DNA of 64,000 nt. Source: Astropecten irregularis (lineage: Eukaryota > Echinodermata > Asteroidea > Paxillosida > Astropectinidae). The first letter of the stretch is position 1. Each line of letters starts with the position of its first letter. Below, one piece after another: positions 8,099 to 22,280 of the stretch. Below the pieces are notes generated by a model that saw only the letters and a program-made list of their open reading frames with translations, did not search any database and had not been told where the DNA came from. The position numbers were made by a program, and so were the translations under genes. The stretch is taken from NCBI GenBank assembly GCA_963971285.1, contig OZ020248.1, positions 2,790,001 to 2,854,000 of the forward strand, given 5' to 3'.

Positions 8099-9107
8099 AG
8101 AGTAGGGAAAGCTAAAAATGTATTTCCAAACACTGTTAAGGGCCAATCACGTTTATTCCAATTCCAGGCTATTCCAACACCAGCAGGGTTGTAATGTTTC
8201 TGGGTTAATCAGGAAAGTTTAACTTTCTCTTATGTTTCCTCCTCAATATATTTTAAATAAGAGAGTTGTGAGAGCTATGGAAATGAAGGATTGAAGAAAT
8301 ATGGCACTGGACCTCCTGCCTGGACTCTGGGCTTCCATTTATGAGCAGTGTGATGCAATTGGGTGAGAAAAGTGGGTCTATTTCAGCCGCTTTTCCCTCT
8401 TCAAATTTGCAGAGGGATGTTTTTTTAATGGCTTCTTTGACTGGAGTGATCCATATACCTTGTTTTAAGGGGTGGTCAGCTGAGAATGAGTATATCTCAA
8501 AAATTCAAAGGTCAACCCACCATAAAATGAAAAGAAAATGAAAGGTGACATATGTTTCATCATCATTTTCTTTTGTGCAACTTGAACAGCTGCGCGCAGG
8601 ACACCAAATCACCAAGCTACCCCCCCCAAAAAAAAATCATGAAAAGAAATGGACACCCATGTCTATGGGAGTTTATTTACTTGAATGCAACCATAACGCG
8701 GGCGATCGGCGAGCCTCGGCATCGCCGTCCATACGCCGACCAAGTCGAAGGCCCGAACTCGTACGCCGACCGACTCGTACGCCAACCAACTCGTACGACG
8801 ACCAACTCGTACGCCACCAGCACATTAAGATTGTACGTAGTTTGTATTAACAAAATAAACAAGCACTGAGTGTGCCGTGCTCGTCCACGTCGGTGGGGGG
8901 CAAACCTAATTTGAATATAATCTTGATATAATAATTTCTCACACTACAACGTGCACTGTGTTCATCAGTCTAATTAATTAGCTTCGCTCTGTTGAGCTGA
9001 CAAATTTATGTCAAAAGCAGGGGAATTATATCCTATGGTTACCGAAAAAGTACAATACACACTGGCATAAGAACAGCTTAAAACGACGTCACATTCATAA
9101 GCCAATC
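8099..9107 (+). repeat. Satellite monomer 9
   Basis: 1,009 bp, tract C8/A9, M1=A, M2=T. A-to-T at 8220, the central base of the GAAAGTT-A-AACTTTC dyad, which turns the site into its own reverse complement. Confidence 0.97.
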
Positions 9108-10123
9108 AGAGTAGGGAAAGCTAAAAATGTATTTCCAAACACTGTTAAGGGCCAATCACGTTTATTCCAATTCCAGGCTATTCCAACACCAGCAGGGTTG
9201 TAATGTTTCTGGGTTAATCAGGAAAGTTAAACTTTCTCTTATGTTTCCTCCTCAATATATTTTAAATAAGAGAGTTGTGAGAGCTATGGAAATGAAGGAT
9301 TGAAGAAATATGGCACTGGACCTCCTGCCTGGACTCTGGGCTTCCATTTATGAGCAGTGTGATGCAATTGGGTGAGAAAAGTGGGTCTATTTCAGCCGCT
9401 TTTCCCTCTTCAAATTTGCAGAGGGATGTTTTTTTAATGGCTTCTTTGACTGGAGTGATCCATATACCTTGTTTTAAGGGGTGGTCAGCTGAGAATGAGT
9501 ATATCTCAAAAATTCAAAGGTCAACCCACCATAAAATGAAAAGAAAATGAAAGGTGACATATGTTTCATCATCATTTTCTTTTGTGCAACTTGAACAGCT
9601 GCGCGCAGGACACCAAATCACCAAGCTACCCCCCCCCCCCCCAAAAAAAAAATCATGAAAAGAAATGGACACCCATGTCTATGGGAGTTTATTTACTTGA
9701 ATGCAACCATAACGCGGGCGATCGGCGAGCCTCGGCATCGCCGTCCATACGCCGACCAAGTCGTAGGCCCGAACTCGTACGCCGACCGACTCGTACGCCA
9801 ACCAACTCGTACGACGACCAACTCGTACGCCACCAGCACATTAAGATTGTACGTAGTTTGTATTAACAAAATAAACAAGCACTGAGTGTGCCGTGCTCGT
9901 CCACGTCGGTGGGGGGCAAACCTAATTTGAATATAATCTTGATATAATAATTTCTCACACTACAACGTGCACTGTGTTCATCAGTCTAATTAATTAGCTT
10001 CGCTCTGTTGAGCTGACAAATTTATGTCAAAAGCAGGGGAATTATATCCTATGGTTACCGAAAAAGTACAATACACACTGGCATAAGAACAGCTTAAAAC
10101 GACGTCACATTCATAAGCCAATC
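9108..10123 (+). repeat. Satellite monomer 10 (mixed haplotype)
   Basis: 1,016 bp, tract C14/A10. M1=T (9764) but M2=T: a mosaic of the right-hand and left-hand marker types, and the first right-hand M1 in the window. Confidence 0.97.
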
Positions 10124-11137
10124 AGAGTAGGGAAAGCTAAAAATGTATTTCCAAACACTGTTAAGGGCCAATCACGTTTATTCCAATTCCAGGCTATTCC
10201 AACACCAGCAGGGTTGTAATGTTTCTGGGTTAATCAGGAAAGTTAAACTTTCTCTTATGTTTCCTCCTCAATATATTTTAAATAAGAGAGTTGTGAGAGC
10301 TATGGAAATGAAGGATTGAAGAAATATGGCACTGGACCTCCTGCCTGGACTCTGGGCTTCCATTTATGAGCAGTGTGATGCAATTGGGTGAGAAAAGTGG
10401 GTCTATTTCAGCCGCTTTTCCCTCTTCAAATTTGCAGAGGGATGTTTTTTTAATGGCTTCTTTGACTGGAGTGATCCATATACCTTGTTTTAAGGGGTGG
10501 TCAGCTGAGAATGAGTATATCTCAAAAATTCAAAGGTCAACCCACCATAAAATGAAAAGAAAATGAAAGGTGACATATGTTTCATCATCATTTTCTTTTG
10601 TGCAACTTGAACAGCTGCGCGCAGGACACCAAATCACCAAGCTACCCCCCCCCCCCCAAAAAAAAATCATGAAAAGAAATGGACACCCATGTCTATGGGA
10701 GTTTATTTACTTGAATGCAACCATAACGCGGGCGATCGGCGAGCCTCGGCATCGCCGTCCATACGCCGACCAAGTCGAAGGCCCGAACTCGTACGCCGAC
10801 CGACTCGTACGCCAACCAACTCGTACGACGACCAACTCGTACGCCACCAGCACATTAAGATTGTACGTAGTTTGTATTAACAAAATAAACAAGCACTGAG
10901 TGTGCCGTGCTCGTCCACGTCGGTGGGGGGCAAACCTAATTTGAATATAATCTTGATATAATAATTTCTCACACTACAACGTGCACTGTGTTCATCAGTC
11001 TAATTAATTAGCTTCGCTCTGTTGAGCTGACAAATTTATGTCAAAAGCAGGGGAATTATATCCTATGGTTACCGAAAAAGTACAATACACACTGGCATAA
11101 GAACAGCTTAAAACGACGTCACATTCATAAGCCAATC
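10124..11137 (+). repeat. Satellite monomer 11
   Basis: 1,014 bp, tract C13/A9, M1=A, M2=T. No private change noticed. Confidence 0.97.
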
Positions 11138-12153
11138 AGAGTAGGGAAAGCTAAAAATGTATTTCCAAACACTGTTAAGGGCCAATCACGTTTATTCCAA
11201 TTCCAGGCTATTCCAACACCAGCAGGGTTGTAATGTTTCTGGGTTAATCAGGAAAGTTAAACTTTCTCTTATGTTTCCTCCTCAATATATTTTAAATAAG
11301 AGAGTTGTGAGAGCTATGGAAATGAAGGATTGAAGAAATATGGCACTGGACCTCCTGCCTGGACTCTGGGCTTCCATTTATGAGCAGTGTGATGCAATTG
11401 GGTGAGAAAAGTGGGTCTATTTCAGCCGCTTTTCCCTCTTCAAATTTGCAGAGGGATGTTTTTTTAATGGCTTCTTTGACTGGAGTGATCCATATACCTT
11501 GTTTTAAGGGGTGGTCAGCTGAGAATGAGTATATCTCAAAAATTCAAAGGTCAACCCACCATAAAATGAAAAGAAAATGAAAGGTGACATATGTTTCATC
11601 ATCATTTTCTTTTGTGCAACTTGAACAGCTGCGCGCAGGACACCAAATCACCAAGCTACCCCCCCCCCCCAAAAAAAAAAAATCATGAAAAGAAATGGAC
11701 ACCCATGTCTATGGGAGTTTATTTACTTGAATGCAACCATAACGCGGGCGATCGGCGAGCCTCGGCATCGCCGTCCATACGCCGACCAAGTCGAAGGCCC
11801 GAACTCGTACGCCGACCGACTCGTACGCCAACCAACTCGTACGACGACCAACTCGTACGCCACCAGCACATTAAGATTGTACGTAGTTTGTATTAACAAA
11901 ATAAACAAGCACTGAGTGTGCCGTGCTCGTCCACGTCGGTGGGGGGCAAACCTAATTTGAATATAATCTTGATATAATAATTTCTCACACTACAACGTGC
12001 ACTGTGTTCATCAGTCTAATTAATTAGCTTCGCTCTGTTGAGCTGACAAATTTATGTCAAAAGCAGGGGAATTATATCCTATGGTTACCGAAAAAGTACA
12101 ATACACACTGGCATAAGAACAGCTTAAAACGAGGTCACATTCATAAGCCAATC
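11138..12153 (+). repeat. Satellite monomer 12
   Basis: 1,016 bp, tract C12/A12, M1=A, M2=T. C-to-G at 12133 breaks the GACGTC core to GAGGTC. Confidence 0.97.
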
Positions 12154-13168
12154 AGAGTAGGGAAAGCTAAAAATGTATTTCCAAACACTGTTAAGGGCCA
12201 ATCACGTTTATTCCAATTCCAGGCTATTCCAACACCAGCAGGGTTGTAATGTTTCTGGGTTAATCAGGAAAGTTAAACTTTCTCTTATGTTTCCTCCTCA
12301 ATATATTTTAAATAAGAGAGTTGTGAGAGCTATGGAAATGAAGGATTGAAGAAATATGGCACTGGACCTCCTGCCTGGACTCTGGGCTTCCATTTATGAG
12401 CAGTGTGATGCAATTGGGTGAGAAAAGTGGGTCTATTTCAGCCGCTTTTCCCTCTTCAAATTTGCAGAGGGATGTTTTTTTAATGGCTTCTTTGACTGGA
12501 GTGATCCATATACCTTGTTTTAAGGGGTGGTCAGCTGAGAATGAGTATATCTCAAAAATTCAAAGGTCAACCCACCATAAAATGAAAAGAAAATGAAAGG
12601 TGACATATGTTTCATCATCATTTTCTTTTGTGCAACTTGAACAGCTGCGCGCAGGACACCAAATCACCAAGCTACCCCCCCCCCCAAAAAAAAAAAATCA
12701 TGAAAAGAAATGGACACCCATGTCTATGGGAGTTTATTTACTTGAATGCAACCATAACGCGGGCGATCGGCGAGCCTCGGCATCGCCGTCCATACGCCGA
12801 CCAAGTCGAAGGCCCGAACTCGTACGCCGACCGACTCGTACGCCAACCAACTCGTACGACGACCAACTCGTACGCCACCAGCACATTAAGATTGTACGTA
12901 GTTTGTATTAACAAAATAAACAAGCACTGAGTGTGCCGTGCTCGTCCACGTCGGTGGGGGGCAAACCTAATTTGAATATAATCTTGATATAATAATTTCT
13001 CACACTACAACGTGCACTGTGTTCATCAGTCTAATTAATTAGCTTCGCTCTGTTGAGCTGACAAATTTATGTCAAAAGCAGGGGAATTATATCCTATGGT
13101 TACCGAAAAAGTACAATACACACTGGCATAAGAACAGCTTAAAACGACGTCACATTCATAAGCCAATC
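12154..13168 (+). repeat. Satellite monomer 13
   Basis: 1,015 bp, tract C11/A12, M1=A, M2=T. No private change noticed. Confidence 0.97.
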
Positions 13169-14179
13169 AGAGTAGGGAAAGCTAAAAATGTATTTCCAAA
13201 CACTGTTAAGGGCCAATCACGTTTATTCCAATTCCAGGCTATTCCAACACCAGCAGGGTTGTAATGTTTCTGGGTTAATCAGGAAAGTTAAACTTTCTCT
13301 TATGTTTCCTCCTCAATATATTTTAAATAAGAGAGTTGTGAGAGCTATGGAAATGAAGGATTGAAGAAATATGGCACTGGACCTCCTGCCTGGACTCTGG
13401 GCTTCCATTTATGAGCAGTGTGATGCAATTGGGTGAGAAAAGTGGGTCTATTTCAGCCGCTTTTCCCTCTTCAAATTTGCAGAGGGATGTTTTTTTAATG
13501 GCTTCTTTGACTGGAGTGATCCATATACCTTGTTTTAAGGGGTGGTCAGCTGAGAATGAGTATATCTCAAAAATTCAAAGGTCAACCCACCATAAAATGA
13601 AAAGAAAATGAAAGGTGACATATGTTTCATCATCATTTTCTTTTGTGCAACTTGAACAGCTGCGCGCAGGACACCAAATCACCAAGCTACCCCCCCCCCA
13701 AAAAAAAATCATGAAAAGAAATGGACACCCATGTCTATGGGAGTTAATTTACTTGAATGCAACCATAACGCGGGCGATCGGCGAGCCTCGGCATCGCCGT
13801 CCATACGCCGACCAAGTCGTAGGCCCGAACTCGTACGCCGACCGACTCGTACGCCAACCAACTCGTACGACGACCAACTCGTACGCCACCAGCACATTAA
13901 GATTGTACGTAGTTTGTATTAACAAAATAAACAAGCACTGAGTGTGCCGTGCTCGTCCACGTCGGTGGGGGGCAAACCTAATTTGAATATAATCTTGATA
14001 TAATAATTTCTCACACTACAACGTGCACTGTGTTCATCAGTCTAATTAATTAGCTTCGCTCTGTTGAGCTGACAAATTCATGTCAAAAGCAGGGGAATTA
14101 TATCCTATGGTTACCGAAAAAGTACAATACACACTGGCATAAGAACAGCTTAAAACGACGTCACATTCATAAGCCAATC
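13169..14179 (+). repeat. Satellite monomer 14
   Basis: 1,011 bp, tract C10/A9. First copy with both right-hand markers (M1=T, M2=C at 14079). Private T-to-A at 13746. Confidence 0.97.
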
Positions 14180-15192
14180 AGAGTAGGGAAAGCTAAAAAT
14201 GTATTTCCAAACACTGTTAAGGGCCAATCACGTTTATTCCAATTCCAGGCTATTCCAACACCAGCAGGGTTGTAATGTTTCTGGGTTAATCAGGAAAGTT
14301 AAACTTTCTCTTATGTTTCCTCCTCAATATATTTTAAATAAGAGAGTTGTGAGAGCTATGGAAATGAAGGATTGAAGAAATATGGCACTGGACCTCCTGC
14401 CTGGACTCTGGGCTTCCATTTATGAGCAGTGTGATGCAATTGGGTGAGAAAAGTGGGTCTATTTCAGCCGCTTTTCCCTCTTCAAATTTGCAGAGGGATG
14501 TTTTTTTAATGGCTTCTTTGACTGGAGTGATCCATATACCTTGTTTTAAGGGGTGGTCAGCTGAGAATGAGTATATCTCAAAAATTCAAAGGTCAACCCA
14601 CCATAAAATGAAAAGAAAATGAAAGGTGACATATGTTTCATCATCATTTTCTTTTGTGCAACTTGAACAGCTGCGCGCAGGACACCAAATCACCAAGCTA
14701 CCCCCCCCCAAAAAAAAAAAATCATGAAAAGAAATGGACACCCATGTCTATGGGAGTTTATTTACTTGAATGCAACCATAACGCGGGCGATCGGCGAGCC
14801 TCGGCATCGCCGTCCATACGCCGACCAAGTCGAAGGCCCGAACTCGTACGCCGACCGACTCGTACGCCAACCAACTCGTACGACGACCAACTCGTACGCC
14901 ACCAGCACATTAAGATTGTACGTAGTTTGTATTAACAAAATAAACAAGCACTGAGTGTGCCGTGCTCGTCCACGTCGGTGGGGGGCAAACCTAATTTGAA
15001 TATAATCTTGATATAATAATTTCTCACACTACAACGTGCACTGTGTTCATCAGTCTAATTAATTAGCTTCGCTCTGTTGAGCTGACAAATTTATGTCAAA
15101 AGCAGGGGAATTATATCCTATGGTTACCGAAAAAGTACAATACACACTGGCATAAGAACAGCTTAAAACGACGTCACATTCATAAGCCAATC
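14180..15192 (+). repeat. Satellite monomer 15
   Basis: 1,013 bp, tract C9/A12. Back to left-hand markers M1=A, M2=T, between two right-hand copies. Confidence 0.97.
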
Positions 15193-16202
15193 AGAGTAGG
15201 GAAAGCTAAAAATGTATTTCCAAACACTGTTAAGGGCCAATCACGTTTATTCCAATTCCAGGCTATTCCAACACCAGCAGGGTTGTAATGTTTCTGGGTT
15301 AATCAGGAAAGTTAAACTTTCTCTTATGTTTCCTCCTCAATATATTTTAAATAAGAGAGTTGTGAGAGCTATGGAAATGAAGGATTGAAGAAATATGGCA
15401 CTGGACCTCCTGCCTGGACTCTGGGCTTCCATTTATGAGCAGTGTGATGCAATTGGGTGAGAAAAGTGGGTCTATTTCAGCCGCTTTTCCCTCTTCAAAT
15501 TTGCAGAGGGATGTTTTTTTAATGGCTTCTTTGACTGGAGTGATCCATATACCTTGTTTTAAGGGGTGGTCAGCTGAGAATGAGTATATCTCAAAAATTC
15601 AAAGGTCAACCCACCATAAAATGAAAAGAAAATGAAAGGTGACATATGTTTCATCATCATTTTCTTTTGTGCAACTTGAACAGCTGCGCGCAGGACACCA
15701 AATCACCAAGCTACCCCCCCCCCCAAAAAAATCATGAAAAGAAATGGACACCCATGTCTATGGGAGTTTATTTACTTGAATGCAACCATAACGCGGGCGA
15801 TCGGCGAGCCTCGGCATCGCCGTCCATACGCCGACCAAGTCGTAGGCCCGAACTCGTACGCCGACCGACTCGTACGCCAACCAACTCGTACGACGACCAA
15901 CTCGTACGCCACCAGCACATTAAGATTGTACGTAGTTTGTATTAACAAAATAAACAAGCACTGAGTGTGCCGTGCTCGTCCACGTCGGTGGGGGGCAAAC
16001 CTAATTTGAATATAATCTTGATATAATAATTTCTCACACTACAACGTGCACTGTGTTCATCAGTCTAATTAATTAGCTTCGCTCTGTTGAGCTGACAAAT
16101 TCATGTCAAAAGCAGGGGAATTATATCCTATGGTTACCGAAAAAGTACAATACACACTGGCATAAGAACAGCTTAAAACGACGTCACATTCATAAGCCAA
16201 TC
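15193..16202 (+). repeat. Satellite monomer 16
   Basis: 1,010 bp, tract C11/A7. Right-hand markers M1=T, M2=C. Confidence 0.97.
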
Positions 16203-17214
16203 AGAGTAGGGAAAGCTAAAAATGTATTTCCAAACACTGTTAAGGGCCAATCACGTTTATTCCAATTCCAGGCTATTCCAACACCAGCAGGGTTGTAATG
16301 TTTCTGGGTTAATCAGGAAAGTTAAACTTTCTCTTATGTTTCCTCCTCAATATATTTTAAATAAGAGAGTTGTGAGAGCTATGGAAATGAAGGATTGAAG
16401 AAATATGGCACTGGACCTCCTGCCTGGACTCTGGGCTTCCATTTATGAGCAGTGTGATGCAATTGGGTGAGAAAAGTGGGTCTATTTCAGCCGCTTTTCC
16501 CTCTTCAAATTTGCAGAGGGATGTTTTTTTAATGGCTTCTTTGACTGGAGTGATCCATATACCTTGTTTTAAGGGGTGGTCAGCTGAGAATGAGTATATC
16601 TCAAAAATTCAAAGGTCAACCCACCATAAAATGAAAAGAAAATGAAAGGTGACATATGTTTCATCATCATTTTCTTTTGTGCAACTTGAACAGCTGCGCG
16701 CAGGACACCAAATCACCAAGCTACCCCCCCCAAAAACAAAAAATCATGAAAAGAAATGGACACCCATGTCTATGGGAGTTTATTTACTTGAATGCAACCA
16801 TAACGCGGGCGATCGGCGAGCCTCGGCATCGCCGTCCATACGCCGACCAAGTCGAAGGCCCGAACTCGTACGCCGACCGACTCGTACGCCAACCAACTCG
16901 TACGACGACCAACTCGTACGCCACCAGCACATTAAGATTGTACGTAGTTTGTATTAACAAAATAAACAAGCACTGAGTGTGCCGTGCTCGTCCACGTCGG
17001 TGGGGGGCAAACCTAATTTGAATATAATCTTGATATAATAATTTCTCACACTACAACGTGCACTGTGTTCATCAGTCTAATTAATTAGCTTCGCTCTGTT
17101 GAGCTGACAAATTTATGTCAAAAGCAGGGGAATTATATCCTATGGTTACCGAAAAAGTACAATACACACTGGCATAAGAACAGCTTAAAACGACGTCACA
17201 TTCATAAGCCAATC
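16203..17214 (+). repeat. Satellite monomer 17 (last left-hand type)
   Basis: 1,012 bp, M1=A, M2=T. The tract is C8 then A5-C-A6, one of four copies with an interrupted tract. Last copy with the left-hand haplotype. Confidence 0.97.
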
Positions 17215-18226
17215 AGAGTAGGGAAAGCTAAAAATGTATTTCCAAACACTGTTAAGGGCCAATCACGTTTATTCCAATTCCAGGCTATTCCAACACCAGC
17301 AGGGTTGTAATGTTTCTGGGTTAATCAGGAAAGTTAAACTTTCTCTTATGTTTCCTCCTCAATATATTTTAAATAAGAGAGTTGTGAGAGCTATGGAAAT
17401 GAAGGATTGAAGAAATATGGCACTGGACCTCCTGCCTGGACTCTGGGCTTCCATTTATGAGCAGTGTGATGCAATTGGGTGAGAAAAGTGGGTCTATTTC
17501 AGCCGCTTTTCCCTCTTCAAATTTGCAGAGGGATGTTTTTTTAATGGCTTCTTTGACTGGGGTGATCCATATACCTTGTTTTAAGGGGTGGTCAGCTGAG
17601 AATGAGTATATCTCAAAAATTCAAAGGTCAACCCACCATAAAATGAAAAGAAAATGAAAGGTGACATATGTTTCATCATCATTTTCTTTTGTGCAACTTG
17701 AACAGCTGCGCGCAGGACACCAAATCACCAAGCTACCCCCCCCCCCCAAAAAAAATCATGAAAAGAAATGGACACCCATGTCTATGGGAGTTTATTTACT
17801 TGAATGCAACCATAACGCGGGCGATCGGCGAGCCTCGGCATCGCCGTCCATACGCCGACCAAGTCGTAGGCCCGAACTCGTACGCCGACCGACTCGTACG
17901 CCAACCAACTCGTACGACGACCAACTCGTACGCCACCAGCACATTAAGATTGTACGTAGTTTGTATTAACAAAATAAACAAGCACTGAGTGTGCCGTGCT
18001 CGTCCACGTCGGTGGGGGGCAAACCTAATTTGAATATAATCTTGATATAATAATTTCTCACACTACAACGTGCACTGTGTTCATCAGTCTAATTAATTAG
18101 CTTCGCTCTGTTGAGCTGACAAATTCATGTCAAAAGCAGGGGAATTATATCCTATGGTTACCGAAAAAGTACAATACACACTGGCATAAGAACAGCTTAA
18201 AACGACGTCACATTCATAAGCCAATC
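17215..18226 (+). repeat. Satellite monomer 18
   Basis: 1,012 bp, tract C12/A8, M1=T, M2=C. A-to-G at 17561, shared only with unit 20. Confidence 0.97.
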
Positions 18227-19239
18227 AGAGTAGGGAAAGCTAAAAATGTATTTCCAAACACTGTTAAGGGCCAATCACGTTTATTCCAATTCCAGGCTAT
18301 TCCAACACCAGCAGGGTTGTAATGTTTCTGGGTTAATCAGGAAAGTTAAACTTTCTCTTATGTTTCCTCCTCAATATATTTTAAATAAGAGAGTTGTGAG
18401 AGCTATGGAAATGAAGGATTGAAGAAATATGGCACTGGACCTCCTGCCTGGACTCTGGGCTTCCATTTATGAGCAGTGTGATGCAATTGGGTGAGAAAAG
18501 TGGGTCTATTTCAGCCGCTTTTCCCTCTTCAAATTTGCAGAGGGATGTTTTTTTAATGGCTTCTTTGACTGGAGTGATCCATATACCTTGTTTTAAGGGG
18601 TGGTCAGCTGAGAATGAGTATATCTCAAAAATTCAAAGGTCAACCCACCATAAAATGAAAAGAAAATGAAAGGTGACATATGTTTCATCATCATTTTCTT
18701 TTGTGCAACTTGAACAGCTGCGCGCAGGACACCAAATCACCAAGCTACCCCCCCCCCCAAAAAAAAAATCATGAAAAGAAATGGACACCCATGTCTATGG
18801 GAGTTTATTTACTTGAATGCAACCATAACGCGGGCGATCGGCGAGCCTCGGCATCGCCGTCCATACGCCGACCAAGTCGTAGGCCCGAACTCGTACGCCG
18901 ACCGACTCGTACGCCAACCAACTCGTACGACGACCAACTCGTACGCCACCAGCACATTAAGATTGTACGTAGTTTGTATTAACAAAATAAACAAGCACTG
19001 AGTGTGCCGTGCTCGTCCACGTCGGTGGGGGGCAAACCTAATTTGAATATAATCTTGATATAATAATTTCTCACACTACAACGTGCACTGTGTTCATCAG
19101 TCTAATTAATTAGCTTCGCTCTGTTGAGCTGACAAATTCATGTCAAAAGCAGGGGAATTATATCCTATGGTTACCGAAAAAGTACAATACACACTGGCAT
19201 AAGAACAGCTTAAAACGACGTCACATTCATAAGCCAATC
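18227..19239 (+). repeat. Satellite monomer 19
   Basis: 1,013 bp, tract C11/A10, M1=T, M2=C. No private change noticed. Confidence 0.97.
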
Positions 19240-20253
19240 AGAGTAGGGAAAGCTAAAAATGTATTTCCAAACACTGTTAAGGGCCAATCACGTTTATTCC
19301 AATTCCAGGCTATTCCAACACCAGCAGGGTTGTAATGTTTCTGGGTTAATCAGGAAAGTTAAACTTTCTCTTATGTTTCCTCCTCAATATATTTTAAATA
19401 AGAGAGTTGTGAGAGCTATGGAAATGAAGGATTGAATAAATATGGCACTGGACCTCCTGCCTGGACTCTGGGCTTCCATTTATGAGCAGTGTGATGCAAT
19501 TGGGTGAGAAAAGTGGGTCTATTTCAGCCGCTTTTCCCTCTTCAAATTTGCAGAGGGATGTTTTTTTAATGGCTTCTTTGACTGGGGTGATCCATATACC
19601 TTGTTTTAAGGGGTGGTCAGCTGAGAATGAGTATATCTCAAAAATTCAAAGGTCAACCCACCATAAAATGAAAAGAAAATGAAAGGTGACATATGTTTCA
19701 TCATCATTTTCTTTTGTGCAACTTGAACAGCTGCGCGCAGGACACCAAATCACCAAGCTACCCCCCCCCCCAAAAAAAAAAATCATGAAAAGAAATGGAC
19801 ACCCATGTCTATGGGAGTTTATTTACTTGAATGCAACCATAACGCGGGCGATCGGCGAGCCTCGGCATCGCCGTCCATACGCCGACCAAGTCGTAGGCCC
19901 GAACTCGTACGCCGACCGACTCGTACGCCAACCAACTCGTACGACGACCAACTCGTACGCCACCAGCACATTAAGATTGTACGTAGTTTGTATTAACAAA
20001 ATAAACAAGCACTGAGTGTGCCGTGCTCGTCCACGTCGGTGGGGGGCAAACCTAATTTGAATATAATCTTGATATAATAATTTCTCACACTACAACGTGC
20101 ACTGTGTTCATCAGTCTAATTAATTAGCTTCGCTCTGTTGAGCTGACAAATTCATGTCAAAAGCAGGGGAATTATATCCTATGGTTACCGAAAAAGTACA
20201 ATACACACTGGCATAAGAACAGCTTAAAACGACGTCACATTCATAAGCCAATC
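19240..20253 (+). repeat. Satellite monomer 20
   Basis: 1,014 bp, tract C11/A11, right-hand markers. Shares the A-to-G of unit 18 at 19586 (2,025 bp away). Private G-to-T at 19437. Confidence 0.97.
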
Positions 20254-21266
20254 AGAGTAGGGAAAGCTAAAAATGTATTTCCAAACACTGTTAAGGGCCA
20301 ATCACGTTTATTCCAATTCCAGGCTATTCCAACACCAGCAGGGTTGTAATGTTTCTGGGTTAATCAGGAAAGTTAAACTTTCTCTTATGTTTCCTCCTCA
20401 ATATATTTTAAATAAGAGAGTTGTGAGAGCTATGGAAATGAAGGATTGAAGAAATATGGCACTGGACCTCCTGCCTGGACTCTGGGCTTCCATTTATGAG
20501 CAGTGTGATGCAATTGGGTGAGAAAAGTGGGTCTATTTCAGCCGCTTTTCCCTCTTCAAATTTGCAGAGGGATGTTTTTTTAATGGCTTCTTTGACTGGA
20601 GTGATCCATATACCATGTTTTAAGGGGTGGTCAGCTGAGAATGAGTATATCTCAAAAATTCAAAGGTCAACCCACCATAAAATGAAAAGAAAATGAAAGG
20701 TGACATATGTTTCATCATCATTTTCTTTTGTGCAACTTGAACAGCTGCGCGCAGGACACCAAATCACCAAGCTACCCCCCCCCCCCCCCAAAAAATCATG
20801 AAAAGAAATGGACACCCATGTCTATGGGAGTTTATTTACTTGAATGCAACCATAACGCGGGCGATCGGCGAGCCTCGGCATCGCCGTCCATACGCCGACC
20901 AAGTCGTAGGCCCGAACTCGTACGCCGACCGACTCGTACGCCAACCAACTCGTACGACGACCAACTCGTACGCCACCAGCACATTAAGATTGTACGTAGT
21001 TTGTATTAACAAAATAAACAAGCACTGAGTGTGCCGTGCTCGTCCACGTCGGTGGGGGGCAAACCTAATTTGAATATAATCTTGATATAATAATTTCTCA
21101 CACTACAACGTGCACTGTGTTCATCAGTCTAATTAATTAGCTTCGCTCTGTTGAGCTGACAAATTCATGTCAAAAGCAGGGGAATTATATCCTATGGTTA
21201 CCGAAAAAGTACAATACACACTGGCATAAGAACAGCTTAAAACGACGTCACATTCATAAGCCAATC
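20254..21266 (+). repeat. Satellite monomer 21
   Basis: 1,013 bp, tract C15/A6 (long C, shortest A). T-to-A at 20615, shared only with unit 23. Confidence 0.97.
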
Positions 21267-22280
21267 AGAGTAGGGAAAGCTAAAAATGTATTTCCAAACA
21301 CTGTTAAGGGCCAATCACGTTTATTCCAATTCCAGGCTATTCCAACACCAGCAGGGTTGTAATGTTTCTGGGTTAATCAGGAAAGTTAAACTTTCTCTTA
21401 TGTTTCCTCCTCAATATATTTTAAATAAGAGAGTTGTGAGAGCTATGGAAATGAAGGATTGAAGAAATATGGCACTGGACCTCCTGCCTGGACTCTGGGC
21501 TTCCATTTATGAGCAGTGTGATGCAATTGGGTGAGAAAAGTGGGTCTATTTCAGCCGCTTTTCCCTCTTCAAATTTGCAGAGGGATGTTTTTTTAATGGC
21601 TTCTTTGACTGGAGTGATCCATATACCTTGTTTTAAGGGGTGGTCAGCTGAGAATGAGTATATCTCAAAAATTCAAAGGTCAACCCACCATAAAATGAAA
21701 AGAAAATGAAAGGTGACATATGTTTCATCATCATTTTCTTTTGTGCAACTTGAACAGCTGCGCGCAGGACACCAAATCACCAAGCTACCCCCCCCCCCCC
21801 AAAAAAAAATCATGAAAAGAAATGGACACCCATGTCTATGGGAGTTTATTTACTTGAATGCAACCATAACGCGGGCGATCGGCGAGCCTCGGCATCGCCG
21901 TCCATACGCCGACCAAGTCGTAGGCCCGAACTCGTACGCCGACCGACTCGTACGCCAACCAACTCGTACGACGACCAACTCGTACGCCACCAGCACATTA
22001 AGATTGTACGTAGTTTGTATTAACAAAATAAACAAGCACTGAGTGTGCCGTGCTCGTCCACGTCGGTGGGGGGCAAACCTAATTTGAATATAATCTTGAT
22101 ATAATAATTTCTCACACTACAACGTGCACTGTGTTCATCAGTCTAATTAATTAGCTTCGCTCTGTTGAGCTGACAAATTCATGTCAAAAGCAGGGGAATT
22201 ATATCCTATGGTTACCGAAAAAGTACAATACACACTGGCATAAGAACAGCTTAAAACGACGTCACATTCATAAGCCAATC
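21267..22280 (+). repeat. Satellite monomer 22
   Basis: 1,014 bp, tract C13/A9, right-hand markers. No private change noticed. Confidence 0.97.

Larger units (their letters stand above)
13169..18226 (+). repeat. Two-type alternating zone (units 14-18)
   Basis: M1/M2 read T-C, A-T, T-C, A-T, T-C in successive monomers, a period-two pattern. It joins the left-hand type (units 1-13, with mosaic unit 10) to the uniform right-hand type. Confidence 0.85.
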
